A stretch of DNA of 64,000 bases. Source: VYFG01 sp965203365 (GTDB lineage: Bacteria > Pseudomonadota > Gammaproteobacteria > Arenicellales > Poriferihabitantaceae). Shown piece by piece: positions 1 to 10,061 of this stretch. Within the stretch, counting starts at the first letter, position 1. Every line of letters begins with the position of its first letter. The translations under genes and the position numbers were made by a program. The stretch lies in assembly GCA_965203365.1 (NCBI GenBank), contig OZ241878.1:2790001-2854000 (forward strand), written 5' to 3'. The notes under the pieces were generated by a model, which saw nothing but the letters and a program-made list of their open reading frames with translations, searched no databases and had not been told where the DNA came from.

Positions 1-648
1 CTGGATGCCACCTGTCCCTTGGTTACCAAGGTCCATAAGGAAGTCGTCCGGTTCGTCAAGCAGGGAATGGAAGTGATCATGATTGGTCATTCCGGTCACC
101 CTGAAGTGGAAGGTACCATGGGACAGTCCGAAGGCAATGTTTTCTTGGTGGAAAGCATCAACGACATTGAAAAGCTTGAGGTGCGTGACCCTTCCCGTCT
201 GGCTTATGTGACCCAGACCACCCTATCCATGGATGACCTGTCACAGATCATTCAGGCACTTCGCCAACGTTTTCCTGCCATTCAGGGACCACGCAAAGAT
301 GACATCTGTTATGCCACGCAGAACCGACAAAATGCGATCAAGCAGTTGGTGGAAAGTTGTGACTTGGTTCTTGTTGTCGGGTCTGCCAGCAGTTCCAACT
401 CAAACCGATTAAGAGAAATCGCTGAACAGCGAGGGGTGCCCGCCTACCTGATTGATGGGCCTCATGACATCTGTCATAGTTGGTTGAAAGGCATCCGCAA
501 TGTCGGACTTACCGCGGGTGCTTCGGCCCCGGAAAACCTGGTTCAGGATGTGGTGAAGGTATTGCAGGAAAAAGGGATGTCCTTACAGGAGTTGGAGAGG
601 ATTGATGAAAATGTTTCATTCTCTACACCGGCTGAGTTGATGAGGTAG
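1..648 (+). CDS. ispH: 4-hydroxy-3-methylbut-2-enyl diphosphate reductase (IspH/LytB), 5' end outside window
   Basis: This is the last step of the MEP isoprenoid pathway: reduction of HMBPP to IPP and DMAPP by a cytosolic [4Fe-4S] enzyme. The reading frame is open from base 1, so the N-terminal third with the first cluster cysteine lies outside the window. The 215 residues present contain the second and third cluster cysteines (DATCPLVTK at the start, DDICYAT near residue 98) and the HPEVEGTMGQ motif with the catalytic Glu. The SSNSNRL and TAGASAP substrate-binding motifs are also present. Similarity to the E. coli protein is strong and colinear to the stop. The reading frame is intact and typical of a housekeeping gene. 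Confidence 0.97.
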   Translation: MDATCPLVTKVHKEVVRFVKQGMEVIMIGHSGHPEVEGTMGQSEGNVFLVESINDIEKLEVRDPSRLAYVTQTTLSMDDLSQIIQALRQRFPAIQGPRKDDICYATQNRQNAIKQLVESCDLVLVVGSASSSNSNRLREIAEQRGVPAYLIDGPHDICHSWLKGIRNVGLTAGASAPENLVQDVVKVLQEKGMSLQELERIDENVSFSTPAELMR

Positions 649-877
649 ATTGGATAGCGGGTGTACAACGATTTGGATAGCCCCGCCAATGCCGTCTGAT
701 GGTCTTGCACGGAACAATCTGGAATAACCGTTTCAGCTAAAACATCAAGTTTTGCACTCTGGAATTTCAGTTGTGGTTGAACGACTGCTACTGGTACTGG
801 CGTCATGATGTGGGGGACTCCCGGTCGGCCTGCTTTGTGAAGATCTTTTCTCAATGGTATGCGCCTCAGAATTTTGT

Positions 878-990
878 ATCGTACGGGAAAAATACGACAA
901 CGCATTGCACTATTCATCAGATTATTGCCCGTACGGTAAATATTATTGATTGGCCGGCTATGATGTGATATTTTTTATCGTACGGTACAT
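878..990. promoter_or_regulatory. Three operator-like CGTACGG repeats upstream of hipB
   Basis: The 355-base gap between ispH and hipB holds three copies of the core CGTACGG, at about 880, 930 and 980. The outer two read ATCGTACGG and the middle one CCCGTACGG. The core contains the palindrome CGTACG. The last copy sits about 15 bases before the hipB start codon. HipB proteins autorepress their operons by binding several palindromes in the promoter, so these are the natural candidates. Binding is inferred from position and repetition, not shown. Apart from these repeats I see no gene in 649-1002. Confidence 0.5.
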
Positions 991-1002
991 TTTTGATCTG
1001 TT

Positions 1003-1287
1003 ATGTCCAATACAGAAGTTCCATTCGGGGTCGTCGGTTCAGTCGAAGACATGGGAAAGCTGGCTCGAGCCCACCGGAAACATCGCAAACTAACCTTGGA
1101 AACCGTTTCAGGTCTGAGTAGTCTGAGCATACGGTTTTTATCTGAATTCGAACGAGGCAAGGAAACCGCCGAAATCGGAAAAGTCCTGCAGGCGTTCAAA
1201 ATACTGGGACTTGAGGTCATTATTCAACCAAGAGGCCACCCCCCGTACAAAACCCTTCCACAGAAGGGTCGGGAACGTCATGCTTGA
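1003..1287 (+). CDS. hipB: HipB-type antitoxin, helix-turn-helix repressor
   Basis: A 94-residue protein of the XRE/HipB family. It would bind and neutralise the HipA kinase and repress the operon. A helix-turn-helix is visible around residues 20-70 (KLARAHRKHRKLTLETVSGL, then FLSEFERGKETAEIGKV), followed by a short tail. The ATG at 1003 follows the last of three CGTACGG repeats. The stop overlaps the hipA ATG by 8 bases, the usual translational coupling of hipBA. The antitoxin frame is intact although its partner is frameshifted. Confidence 0.85.
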   Translation: MSNTEVPFGVVGSVEDMGKLARAHRKHRKLTLETVSGLSSLSIRFLSEFERGKETAEIGKVLQAFKILGLEVIIQPRGHPPYKTLPQKGRERHA

Positions 1288-2538
1288 TCCAGATAATCTC
1301 AATGTATGGAACAACGAGTGGCTTGTTGGTTATCTGTGGCGCAATTCCCAGGGTTGGGTCGGATTCCGTTATGACAGTGAATGGATAAACCAAAAAGGGT
1401 TTGCCATCTCCCAAACATTACCCTTGCAAAGCGGTCCATTCGAACCCGATGACAGGACCGCACATCACTTCTTTGCCAATTTGCTCCCGGAAGGCACAGT
1501 GAGGGAACAAATTGTACGTGACTTGAAAATCCCCGACACAATTTTTGATCTGCTCAGAGCGATCGGTGGAGAATGCGCAGGAGCGTTGTCCATACTCGAG
1601 GTAGAACACCAACCTTCCACAGAGTCCAGTTACCGGGAAATAACAGATGATGAACTTGCCAGGCTGGTTGCTCGTCGCGGTCGGGGGTATATAGGCAACT
1701 CCGAAAATCGTTCCAGGCTATCCTTGGCGGGCGCACAGAACAAGTGCCCCATACTATTTCAGGATGAGACATATTGGCTGCCAATCAAAGAATCAACTTC
1801 CACTCACATACTGAAATTCGAGTTGTCTGATTACAGGAACATCCCAGCTTATGAAACCTTTACCACATGGCTGGCCGAGGCGGTTGGCTTGCCGGTGGTG
1901 AATATCCAATTACGATCCGTTGTAAACACCCGATTTGTATTGATCAAGCGCTATGACCGAAACAGATTCCGGGAGGGTCGGGTCGAAAGATTGCACCAGG
2001 AAGATTTGTGTCAAGCCATGGGCTTCAGTCACGTTCGAAAGTACGAGTCAGATGGTGGTCCAGGATTTGCCGATTGTTGCAGACTCATCAGGCGTGTTTC
2101 CACTGATCCTGCTAACGATCTGTTGATTTGCTTCGATGGCAGATGTTCAATGTCCTGGCAGGAAATTCTGATGGCCATGCGAAGAATCTTTCACTCTTAT
2201 ATTGGCCTGACGGTGAGGTGCGATTGGCACCATTCTATGACCTTGTCTGTACTCGTGCCATAGAACAAGTTGATGCCCAACTCGCACTGTACGTGGGACG
2301 GGAGAAAAATCCCAGTCTTGTTTCTGCCGAACATTGGGAGACATCTGCTCGGCAATGTGGTGTCCGCCCCGGATTTCTCAAAGAACAAGTGCAGGAAATG
2401 GCAACCATGTTGTTGGAAAAATTACAACCAACCCGTCAAAAGTTTGAAGATCTGTATGGACACTATGGGGCATTGCAACGAATTGAGCATATCGTAACGA
2501 AGCAAAGCCGTCGAGCGCTCACGAATGACCTCAAATAG
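1280..2538 (+). pseudogene. hipA: HipA-type serine/threonine kinase toxin, frameshifted
   Basis: HipA toxins phosphorylate aminoacyl-tRNA synthetases (GltX in E. coli) and cause growth arrest. The first frame (ATG 1280) holds the Gly-rich loop SLAGAQNK with the autophosphorylated Ser, the THILKFE segment, KRYDR, LHQEDLCQ and the KYESDGGPG motif also found in E. coli HipA. About 2115-2128 the homology moves to the -1 frame, where LLRWQMFNVLAGN, the catalytic SDGHAKN and the metal-binding FYDL continue to the stop at 2538. The change is explained by one missing base. As read, the product would lack the catalytic Asp. A base-call error would restore a full kinase of about 420 residues. Confidence 0.85.
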
Positions 2539-2639
2539 GTATGACGCTTCGTCCATCAAGCCGCCGGTTGGAGGTCTGACACAGGCATTTCGGCGACCAT
2601 CTTGATTGCACAAGCCTCAATGCTGCGCACATTGCCTTG

Positions 2640-4175
2640 GATTCACTTTCGTTCTCCACTGGCATCGCCTCGTAGGCAATCACCTATGCCTTCAGTCGTT
2701 GTAGTCCCTGCCAGCGTTTCAGCGTCCCGGGCAGACGCCGTGGCCGGGCGCGGGCCAGGATCATCCGATCCCCGCCCCGACCCTCGGTGATCGCATCGAA
2801 GGCCAGGCGCCTCGCCGTCGGCCGGTCGAGCCGTGGTCAGCCACCCCCAGGGCAACGGCTCGCCCTCGTCGGGGGGATCGACCTCGGTCGCCGAAACGGC
2901 GACCCAGGGCCCATCGGCGACGGAGCCGTCGGCTGGCGGGGGCACCAGATCGACGGCCTCCACCCGGAGGGCCCGCTGGACCGGGCGCTCAGGGCGGACT
3001 CTGGGTCCCCCCGCGGCCGGCATCACCCGTTCGCTCACCGCCATCGGCGCCGCCGCGGCCAGATGCGTCCACAGACAGGGGGCCGGTCCGTCCGTCGTGC
3101 GCACGGTCTGGGGCGCCGAGCGAGGGGCGCGGACCCACAGTTCATCGTTCCCCGACGGGGCCGCCGTCAGCCGTTCCCTGCGCGGTCACCCACGCTGACT
3201 ACCCGCGTCTCGGGACAAACCGCCGTCGCTTCCCAGGGCGGTTCGAGCACTTCGTCCATCCACCCCCGGGTTCGACCGCCCCCGCCCGGCGGCCTGGTGT
3301 TCACGCTTGGCCGGAAAGATCACCGACCGATCAGCCCCCAGAGGCCGGGACCCCACCCGGCCCCTCTCGACCCGCCGAGTCCGTACCCGCCCGTCGGTCG
3401 AGTGCGAGCGCCCGGTTTCGCGCCCTGCCCAGTCCAGCTCGGTGGCCCCGTCATACCCTCCAGCCAAGGGGCCGATCGGACGGGGGGCACCCGACACCGC
3501 GTCTCGCGCCCATCGTCTGCCCCGGCGATCGCCCACCCCGGACCGACCGCGCCACGCCGACCACTGGTCAGACCGAGACGAGTCCAGTCGGCGCCATGAT
3601 CACGGTATCCACTGGGGTCAGCCGCGACCTGATCATCCCTCCTCACCGGACGAATGGGGGAGCGGGCCGTCCCGTCGTCGATCCCGCGGGAAACGGCCTG
3701 ACGCCACCCGGCCGACGCCCCTCCCGGCACCCGGACTCTCGGCAACATCCCCAACCGGTGAGGGCAGAGGACCTGCTGAATGCTCGCATCCCGGGTCGCC
3801 TTCGACCCGCCGATCCCCTCATCCCGACCCCAGTTCGGCCAGGTCACCCGCGACCGGCGGATCCGGGACCTCGTCCGCCGGGACGGTCGGCCCTGCTCTC
3901 GGATTCGGGGCCGACCGCCCTGGCGGCCAGGCCAGTCCCAGCCGGTCGGCCAAGATCGGCAGCGCCTTCGAGGCCGCCGGCACACCCCACCGACCGGGCG
4001 CGTGGCGCCAGTCGGTGCGCTCGCACCAGCCCCGCGCCAGAGCATGACGAGTCAGCTCACCCGCTCGCAAGGCCTGGGTCCGCCACGTCAGCGTGGCGGT
4101 ATCGAAAGGGCATCATCCGATCTGCCTGTCCGAAGTAGACAGGAACTGAAATCAGAATATAAGACTGTCATCATG
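2640..4175 (-). mobile_element. Degenerate IS4-family (Tn5-type) element, copy 1
   Basis: A GC-rich block whose minus strand encodes pieces of a Tn5-like transposase. The N-terminal part (GELTRHALARGWCERTDW) lies near 4050, the TELDWAGRETG segment near 3440 and the WVAVSATEVDPPDEGEP segment near 2900. The pieces lie in different frames, so the gene is dead. Compared with copy 2, about 130 bases are missing near 2800, joining GLAFDAIT-coding sequence directly to the ADGEAP segment and removing the YREK catalytic motif. The boundaries come from where similarity to copy 2 ends; no inverted repeats or target duplication were recognised. Long open frames on both strands here are GC-driven artefacts. 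Confidence 0.7.
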
Positions 4176-4398
4176 AAAGGGTGGGCGCCCCGGCTGACCT
4201 AGACCAGTCGTTCCGCGCCGGTCTCATCGGCCGGCTATGGCTGGTTTGAGGAGATGGTGCCTGTATGGCAGGAAATCCTACCCCCTCGGTCTGGGAAAGA
4301 GCCAACTAAAATTTGATGTAGCGGAAGCCCGTGTCTTTTGTTGGTGCATCAATCAGGTTAAGTTATGATGCCTACGCTGGCTAAACTTGGCTTGGTCG

Positions 4399-6225
4399 AT
4401 GCAAGAACAGTTCAATCACCGAATCGAAAACCTGAGCGAGATTTCCCGACTGATTAACTCGGGAGAAGACCTCGATACGATTCTGGAGCGAATCGTTTAT
4501 GCCGTGTGTCGGCATAGCGACTGGATGATGAGCGCCATCCTCGCAGTCGACGAGACGGCCATGGAATCGCGCATCGTGAAACGCTTCGATCCCTACCTTT
4601 CCATACGCAAGGTCGTTCCCGAGCGATGGGATCTCGAGACTAGCCCTCTGCGCAATGTAGTTCACAGCAACCAGCCATTGATAATCCGGGATGCTCTCAA
4701 TAGCGACGAATTTCCGACATATCGCGAGGATGCGAAACTCAGGGGTTATCGGACCGTCGTCATCCTGCCTATGGATGTGCGTAACGACGCCGGTCACCCG
4801 ATGATTCTAACCGTGCAATCGCGCGAACCGGTCGAGGTTAGCGATTCCGAGCTATCCTTTCTGACGACGGTAGCGGGTCTGGCGGCCATCGCGGTCGACA
4901 AGGCGATGATGTTGCAATCCGAACGGCAAAAATCCGACAAGCTGCATAAGGCGGTCCACTCCTTTACTAATTTGATGCAGCCGATTCTATCGGGTTCGAC
5001 GGTAGAGGCGATTTCTGGCGAGTTGAACAAAATCATCGATGCGCCCTGGATCGTGGTGGAGTTGTATGCCAATCACGTTGTTACCAACCGTTCTCCGCTC
5101 CCGAAAAAGTTTGATGACCGGTCGTGGAAGGCATGGGTTGACAGGCATGGCAAGGACGCAATCGCCGCGCTGATAGCAGTGTCGGAAGCGGGTGAATCGA
5201 ATAAAGCGACAATGCTGGAAATCGAAATTGGCGCGGAGACGTTGCGTTGTCCCGTTACCGTCCAGCCCCTTACTGTCGATGAAGAGGTCGTGGGTTGCCT
5301 GGTTTCCTTCGAGAAGGGCAAACCCCTGGATCATATCGACAACCTGCAGACATATGCCGTGCGACTCGCGCTTTGCGCCTTGTTGATGCGCAATGTCATC
5401 GGATTCCGCACGCGGACTTCATCGCAAAGTGACGTCGTTAGGCGATTGTTTACCAGCGAATCCGTGGAGCGGGAAGGGCTGTCGGCACGACTCGAGGCTG
5501 CCGGGCTGCAACTGTCAGGAGCTATGCGTTTCTTGTTATTGGCCAATCCCCAGCCCACCAGTGTAACTGACACATGTGATTTTACGCGGCTGCATCAGAC
5601 CATTGCGCGTTCGGCGGAAATTACGCTGGAAGCTATCTCGACCGTGGAGTGTGACGGTTGCCTGGTCACTTTCGTTCCTGCGGGTGGCGTAAAAAAGCCG
5701 GAATTCAATTCCCGAATTGCGAAACTGTTCGAACTCTTCAGGCAGCAATCAGGCTGCGATCCAGTGGTTGTAATCAGCGAGGATTGCGAGGATCTTTCCG
5801 ACTATCCGGATGCCTATCAGCAATGCGAAAGACTAGTTAGACTCGCTGGCCTGCTAAGCGTGAGCGGAATCGTCACGGCAAAGGATTTCGGTTCTCTTCC
5901 GCTAATGCTTTCGATGGCCGATAAAGGCAGTATCCAAGGTTTCTTGTCGTTAATGATTGGTCCTTTGCTGGATTCGCCTGGATCGAAAAATCACAAGCTT
6001 CTCGAAACTGCGAAATACTTTGTCGAAAATGAAGGCCGGTTTCAAAATTGCGCCGAACAACTGGGAATTCACGTTTCGACACTACGTTATCGCCTCGAAA
6101 AGATCAAGCAAGATTTTGCGCTGGATCTCTCAAACGCCGACGCCAGATTCGACGTGCAATTTGCTTTCAGGCTCCATAATTTGATTCAAGAATTTGGGGA
6201 AGGCATTAAATTCTATAAATCATAG
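4399..6225 (+). CDS. GAF-domain transcriptional regulator with PucR/CdaR-type C-terminal helix-turn-helix
   Basis: About 608 residues. Residues 1-180 form a GAF sensor domain (opening FNHRIENLSEISRLINSGED, ending LSFLTTVAGLAAIAVDKAMM). A middle region of about 350 residues resembles the GGDEF-like linker of PucR/CdaR regulators. The C-terminus has the HTH_30 pattern: ENEGRFQNCAEQLGIHVSTL, then RYRLEKI. Such proteins sense a small ligand through GAF and usually activate a neighbouring catabolic operon. It stands 125 bases upstream of module 1 in the same orientation and is its likely regulator. The ATG at 4399 was preferred to a TTG at 4387. Neither start has a strong ribosome site. Confidence 0.8.
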   Translation: MQEQFNHRIENLSEISRLINSGEDLDTILERIVYAVCRHSDWMMSAILAVDETAMESRIVKRFDPYLSIRKVVPERWDLETSPLRNVVHSNQPLIIRDALNSDEFPTYREDAKLRGYRTVVILPMDVRNDAGHPMILTVQSREPVEVSDSELSFLTTVAGLAAIAVDKAMMLQSERQKSDKLHKAVHSFTNLMQPILSGSTVEAISGELNKIIDAPWIVVELYANHVVTNRSPLPKKFDDRSWKAWVDRHGKDAIAALIAVSEAGESNKATMLEIEIGAETLRCPVTVQPLTVDEEVVGCLVSFEKGKPLDHIDNLQTYAVRLALCALLMRNVIGFRTRTSSQSDVVRRLFTSESVEREGLSARLEAAGLQLSGAMRFLLLANPQPTSVTDTCDFTRLHQTIARSAEITLEAISTVECDGCLVTFVPAGGVKKPEFNSRIAKLFELFRQQSGCDPVVVISEDCEDLSDYPDAYQQCERLVRLAGLLSVSGIVTAKDFGSLPLMLSMADKGSIQGFLSLMIGPLLDSPGSKNHKLLETAKYFVENEGRFQNCAEQLGIHVSTLRYRLEKIKQDFALDLSNADARFDVQFAFRLHNLIQEFGEGIKFYKS

Positions 6226-6350
6226 GAAAAATAGTTATAAATTTCTGTATTATCGTAGATGTTTCCTGCGCTCCATCGGAATAATCTTTTATGTTTAGGA
6301 TTACTCGGACATAGGGTCCTACTTGCGATTGGTATGGGGAGGCGGCCAGG

Positions 6351-7334
6351 ATGAATGAATATGTCGACTTTTCTGCATTGCGGAAAACGCTCGGTGCATT
6401 TGTAACCGGTGTCACCGTGGTAACGACTGTTGATGAAGAAGAGCGCCCGCGCGGTATGACCGCGAACTCTTTTACTTCGGTGTCGCTGACCCCCCCGTTG
6501 ATTCTCGTCTGTATCGGCAATCATGCCGCCAGTTACGGCGTTTTTGCCGAAACCGACAGATTCGCGGTCAATATACTGGCTGATACCCAGCAGGGTGTTT
6601 CGAGCCTGTTTGCCTCGAGGGCGCATGATAAGTTCGATGGGGCGGCCTGGCGAACAGAAAAGACCGGTGCGCCGATTCTCGAGGATACCTTGGGCTACCT
6701 CGATTGCAGCGTCCATGGCCGTATCGTCGCAGGTGACCACCTAGTGCTGATCGGCCGGGTGGAAAAGTTTGACAGCTCAGGCGGCAGGCCTCTCGGCTTC
6801 TTTGACGGTGGCTATATCAGATTCAATCCTGAACAGGACTTCGCACCATCCACCAATGCGAGGCTCTCGATCGGCTGTCTGGCGGAATTTGGCGAGAAAA
6901 TCCTGCTGTGCCGCGATGCGGACAGTACCGGCTGGAATCTTCCCTGCAGCGGGGAATCCGCTTCGCCGCGGGTGGGCCGGGAGTCGTTAAAGGAGCGCTG
7001 TGCGACCTTTGGAACTCCGGTAGACCTGTCCTTCATATACTCCGTCTTCACCGACGATAACGGTAAATTGTGTATCGTCTACCGAGCCAGCCCACAATAT
7101 GCCAGCGCCCCGGCCCCGTCGCCGCGGAACGATGCGGCCCTGTTCAGTGCCGACGACATTCCGTGGGAAGCCATAGCCAGCCGTCCGATTTGCACCATGC
7201 TAAAACGTTACCTATCGGAGCGCGCCAACGACCGATTTGGGATTTACATCGAGTGCGAGAATGGCGGCCAAGTCGGCGTTCTCGATAGCGATCCGCAGGC
7301 TTTCAAGAGTTACATCGAAAGCATTCCGAGCTAA
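6351..7334 (+). CDS. Flavin reductase with C-terminal Nudix-like domain
   Basis: 327 residues. Residues 1-165 are a flavin reductase-like split barrel (LRKTLGAFVTGVTVVTTVDE, GMTANSFTSVSLTPP, FAVNILADTQ, FDGGYIRF), which reduces FMN or FAD with NAD(P)H to feed a two-component monooxygenase. Residues 180-255 resemble a Nudix fold (LAEFGEKILLCRDADSTGWN, then GRESLKERC), but the GX5EX7REUXEE box is degenerate, so hydrolase activity is doubtful and a binding role is possible. A GGAGG site lies about 10 bases before the ATG. It is first in the operon and the LLM monooxygenase two genes downstream is the obvious client. The fusion is recognised by eye only. Confidence 0.8.
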   Translation: MNEYVDFSALRKTLGAFVTGVTVVTTVDEEERPRGMTANSFTSVSLTPPLILVCIGNHAASYGVFAETDRFAVNILADTQQGVSSLFASRAHDKFDGAAWRTEKTGAPILEDTLGYLDCSVHGRIVAGDHLVLIGRVEKFDSSGGRPLGFFDGGYIRFNPEQDFAPSTNARLSIGCLAEFGEKILLCRDADSTGWNLPCSGESASPRVGRESLKERCATFGTPVDLSFIYSVFTDDNGKLCIVYRASPQYASAPAPSPRNDAALFSADDIPWEAIASRPICTMLKRYLSERANDRFGIYIECENGGQVGVLDSDPQAFKSYIESIPS

Positions 7335-7345
7335 CGACTTCCAGT

Positions 7346-8857
7346 ATGAAATTCACCCAGTTCATCATCGAAAATCAACGGCTGCCACTTTTCATCGACG
7401 GCGAATGGTGTGAACCCGAATCGGGTCGCTACCTAGACAGTTACAATCCTGCTACCGGGGAAACTTGGTACCAGGCTGCCAATGCGGGCGAGGCCGATGT
7501 AGACAGTGCCGTCACCGCCGCCCAGCGGGCGGCTCGGGACCCGGCTTGGCGTGGACTTACGCAAACTGCGCGTGGGGTGATGATTTACCGGCTTGCGGAC
7601 CTGATCGCCGAGAACGCCACTGAACTGGCCGCGATCGAAACCCGTGATAACGGCAAGCTCCAGTTCGAGACATCAGCGCAAATCAGTTATCTTGCAGACT
7701 ATTATCGCTACTTTGCCGGTATTGCGGACAAGATCCAGGGCGAGACGATCCCGGTCAACAAGCCCTCAATGCTGAACTTCACGCTGCGCGAACCGCTGGG
7801 AGTTGTCGGCCTGATCGTGCCGTGGAATTCGCCGCTCAACACCATGAGCGTGTCCGTCGCGCCCTGTCTCGCGGTGGGCAATACTATCGTGGTAAAGCCG
7901 TCCGAACACACTTCGGCCAGTGCCATCGCCTTTGCCGAACTTATGAACGAGGCTGGCTTCCCACACGGGGTTTTCAATGTCGTCACCGGCTACGGCAGCA
8001 CCGTGGGCGAAGCTCTGGCGCGGCACCCGGGTATTGCCAAGATTGCGTTTACCGGCAGTACCGAAACCGGTCGCAGGGTCGCGGCGAACGCGGCAACTCA
8101 CCTAGTACCGGCTAATCTCGAACTGGGTGGGAAATCGCCACACGTGGTATTCGAAGACGCAGTTCTCGAACGCGCCGCGAACGGTATCATCGCCGGGATT
8201 TTCGCGGCTGCGGGGCAAACCTGCGTCGCCGGATCGCGCTGTTTCGTGCAAAAACGGATTTACGACGAAATGGTCGATCGCCTGCGCGACCTCACCGAAG
8301 CCGTGCGCATCGGCAAACCGACGCACGACGAGACTCAGGTAGGCCCGTTGGCGCTGAAGGCCCAGCTCGAAAAAGTAATCCGTTACATCGGCTTTGCCGT
8401 CGAGGACGGTGCCAGCCTGGTTGCCGGTGGCGGCAGTCCGCAGGGCGAGGAGTACGGTAACGGCTGGTATATTCAGCCAACACTGTTCGCCAATGTCACC
8501 AATGACATGCGCGTTGCCCGGGACGAAATTTTCGGGCCCGTGGCGGGTCTGATCTCGTTTGAGGACGAGGCTGACTTGATCCAGATGGCCAACGACACCG
8601 TTTATGGGCTCGCTGCCGGCATCTGGACACCTGACATCGACCGTGCCATGCGTTTCGCACATGCAGTCGACGCAGGCACGGTCTGGATCAATACCTACCG
8701 TACCGCGGCGATGATGTCACCGATGGGAGGGTTCAAGGGAAGCGGGTATGGAAAGCACAACGGTTTCGAGGCGGTTCGTGAGTTTTCACGGCTCAAAAAC
8801 GTGGTCGTAGACTATTCGGGCGCTTCGCAGGACGCCTTCGTGATCCGGCTGAAATAG
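7346..8857 (+). CDS. NAD(P)-dependent aldehyde dehydrogenase
   Basis: 503 residues, standard length for the ALDH superfamily. It carries the nucleotide-binding segment PWNSPLNTM and VKPSEHTSASA, the FTGSTETGR loop, the general base Glu in LELGGKSP and the nucleophile Cys in AAGQTCVAGSR. C-terminal EIFGPV and GGFKGSGYGKHNG motifs are complete. It oxidises an aldehyde to an acid; the substrate is not known. It lies 11 bases after the flavin reductase gene and is followed by the LLM monooxygenase, suggesting it oxidises an aldehyde released by that enzyme. A related dehydrogenase occurs in module 2 at 52.9-54.3 kb. Confidence 0.93.
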   Translation: MKFTQFIIENQRLPLFIDGEWCEPESGRYLDSYNPATGETWYQAANAGEADVDSAVTAAQRAARDPAWRGLTQTARGVMIYRLADLIAENATELAAIETRDNGKLQFETSAQISYLADYYRYFAGIADKIQGETIPVNKPSMLNFTLREPLGVVGLIVPWNSPLNTMSVSVAPCLAVGNTIVVKPSEHTSASAIAFAELMNEAGFPHGVFNVVTGYGSTVGEALARHPGIAKIAFTGSTETGRRVAANAATHLVPANLELGGKSPHVVFEDAVLERAANGIIAGIFAAAGQTCVAGSRCFVQKRIYDEMVDRLRDLTEAVRIGKPTHDETQVGPLALKAQLEKVIRYIGFAVEDGASLVAGGGSPQGEEYGNGWYIQPTLFANVTNDMRVARDEIFGPVAGLISFEDEADLIQMANDTVYGLAAGIWTPDIDRAMRFAHAVDAGTVWINTYRTAAMMSPMGGFKGSGYGKHNGFEAVREFSRLKNVVVDYSGASQDAFVIRLK

Positions 8858-8923
8858 ACGGCTAGCTGGTATGCGGATCAGGTTAACGAATCCAGGGAGC
8901 AGCAACCTCTTGGAGCACTCAAT

Positions 8924-10015
8924 ATGAAATTTTCAATCGTCGTCAATCTGGATCGGTTCGATGCCAGTCAGGATATGCGGGAGATCGTCAGACAGCGCCT
9001 GGAGCTTGTGCGCATCGCAGATCAGGGTGGATTCGATATCGTCTGGACCGCGGAACACCATACCATTGAGGTTACCATCGCACCGAATCCGTTTACGCTG
9101 CTGGTCTACTGGGTGCAGCACACCAGCAGGATTCGTCTGGGGACGGCGGTGGTTTCCGCACCCTACTGGCATCCGATCCGGCTTGCCGGCGAGGCTGGGC
9201 TGTGCGATTTACTGCTCGACGGACGCCTCGAGATCGGCCTCGGCCGGGGTTCTTACCAGTACGAATTCGACCGTATGGCTGGCGGCATGAAACAGGGAGA
9301 AGGCGGCAAGTACCTGCGCGAAATCATCCCCGTAGTCAAGGCGCTATGGAAAGGCGACTATGCACACGATGGTGAACTGTGGCAGTTCCCGGCCGTCACC
9401 TCGGTGCCGAAGCCGGTGCAGAAACCGCATCCGCGGCTGTGGGTGGCGGCGCGCGATCCGAGTACTTTCGACTTTGCAGTGAAGAACGGTTGCCATATCA
9501 TGTCGACCCCGCTACAGCGTCCACACGAGGAAGTGATCGCGCTGTGCGAGCGTTTCGAGGAAACCGTGCACAAAAATCCGCAGGTCCCGCGCCCCGAGCA
9601 CATGATGTTGCGCCGAGTCTGCGTCTACGATAACCCGGACGACTGGGAGATCCCGGTGACGGCGACCACGAATTTCGGGCGCTACTTCGAGAACCTGTTC
9701 CGCAACCTCGGAAGCGTTTCCAACGGATTCCCAGAGCCGGTAGACTATTCGGTGGTTGCCAACAAGGGCGACTACGATCCAAAGTCCCTGCACGACAACA
9801 TGATCTTCGGTACACCTGACGAGGCAATAGAGAAATTGGAGCGCTACCGGGATGCAGGCGTCGATCATTTTCTCTACGGTGCCTGTTTCGGCTTGGATCA
9901 CAAGGTCGCGGTGCGCTCCCTCGAATTGTTCTGCGAGCATGTCATTCCGTATTTCCAAAATTACGATTCCGCAACTGGCACTAACGGGGGTGCGGGGCCT
10001 AGTAACTGTCATTGA
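8924..10015 (+). CDS. LLM-class (bacterial luciferase-like) flavin-dependent monooxygenase
   Basis: 363 residues with the TIM-barrel pattern of luciferase-like monooxygenases: DQGGFDIVWTAEHH, IAPNPFTLL, RIRLGTAVVSAPYWHPIRLA, GRLEIGLGRGSYQYEFDRM, and the C-terminal FGTPDEAIEKLERYRDAGVD. These enzymes use reduced FMN supplied by a separate reductase and O2 to oxidise, cleave or dealkylate substrates. The flavin reductase two genes upstream is a likely partner. A close paralogue lies at 54.4-55.4 kb, sharing most of these blocks. The start ATG follows GGAGCACTCAAT. Substrate unknown. Confidence 0.92.
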   Translation: MKFSIVVNLDRFDASQDMREIVRQRLELVRIADQGGFDIVWTAEHHTIEVTIAPNPFTLLVYWVQHTSRIRLGTAVVSAPYWHPIRLAGEAGLCDLLLDGRLEIGLGRGSYQYEFDRMAGGMKQGEGGKYLREIIPVVKALWKGDYAHDGELWQFPAVTSVPKPVQKPHPRLWVAARDPSTFDFAVKNGCHIMSTPLQRPHEEVIALCERFEETVHKNPQVPRPEHMMLRRVCVYDNPDDWEIPVTATTNFGRYFENLFRNLGSVSNGFPEPVDYSVVANKGDYDPKSLHDNMIFGTPDEAIEKLERYRDAGVDHFLYGACFGLDHKVAVRSLELFCEHVIPYFQNYDSATGTNGGAGPSNCH

Positions 10016-10061
10016 GACAAATTGGCTAGGTTATTTTAATTCTTAAGAGAGGAGTTATCTG

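Noticed and set aside
2787..4202. Long open frames on both strands through the GC-rich block
   Set aside because: They are low-complexity Arg/Pro/Gly-rich translations produced by high GC. The only recognisable protein is the broken IS4 transposase on the minus strand.
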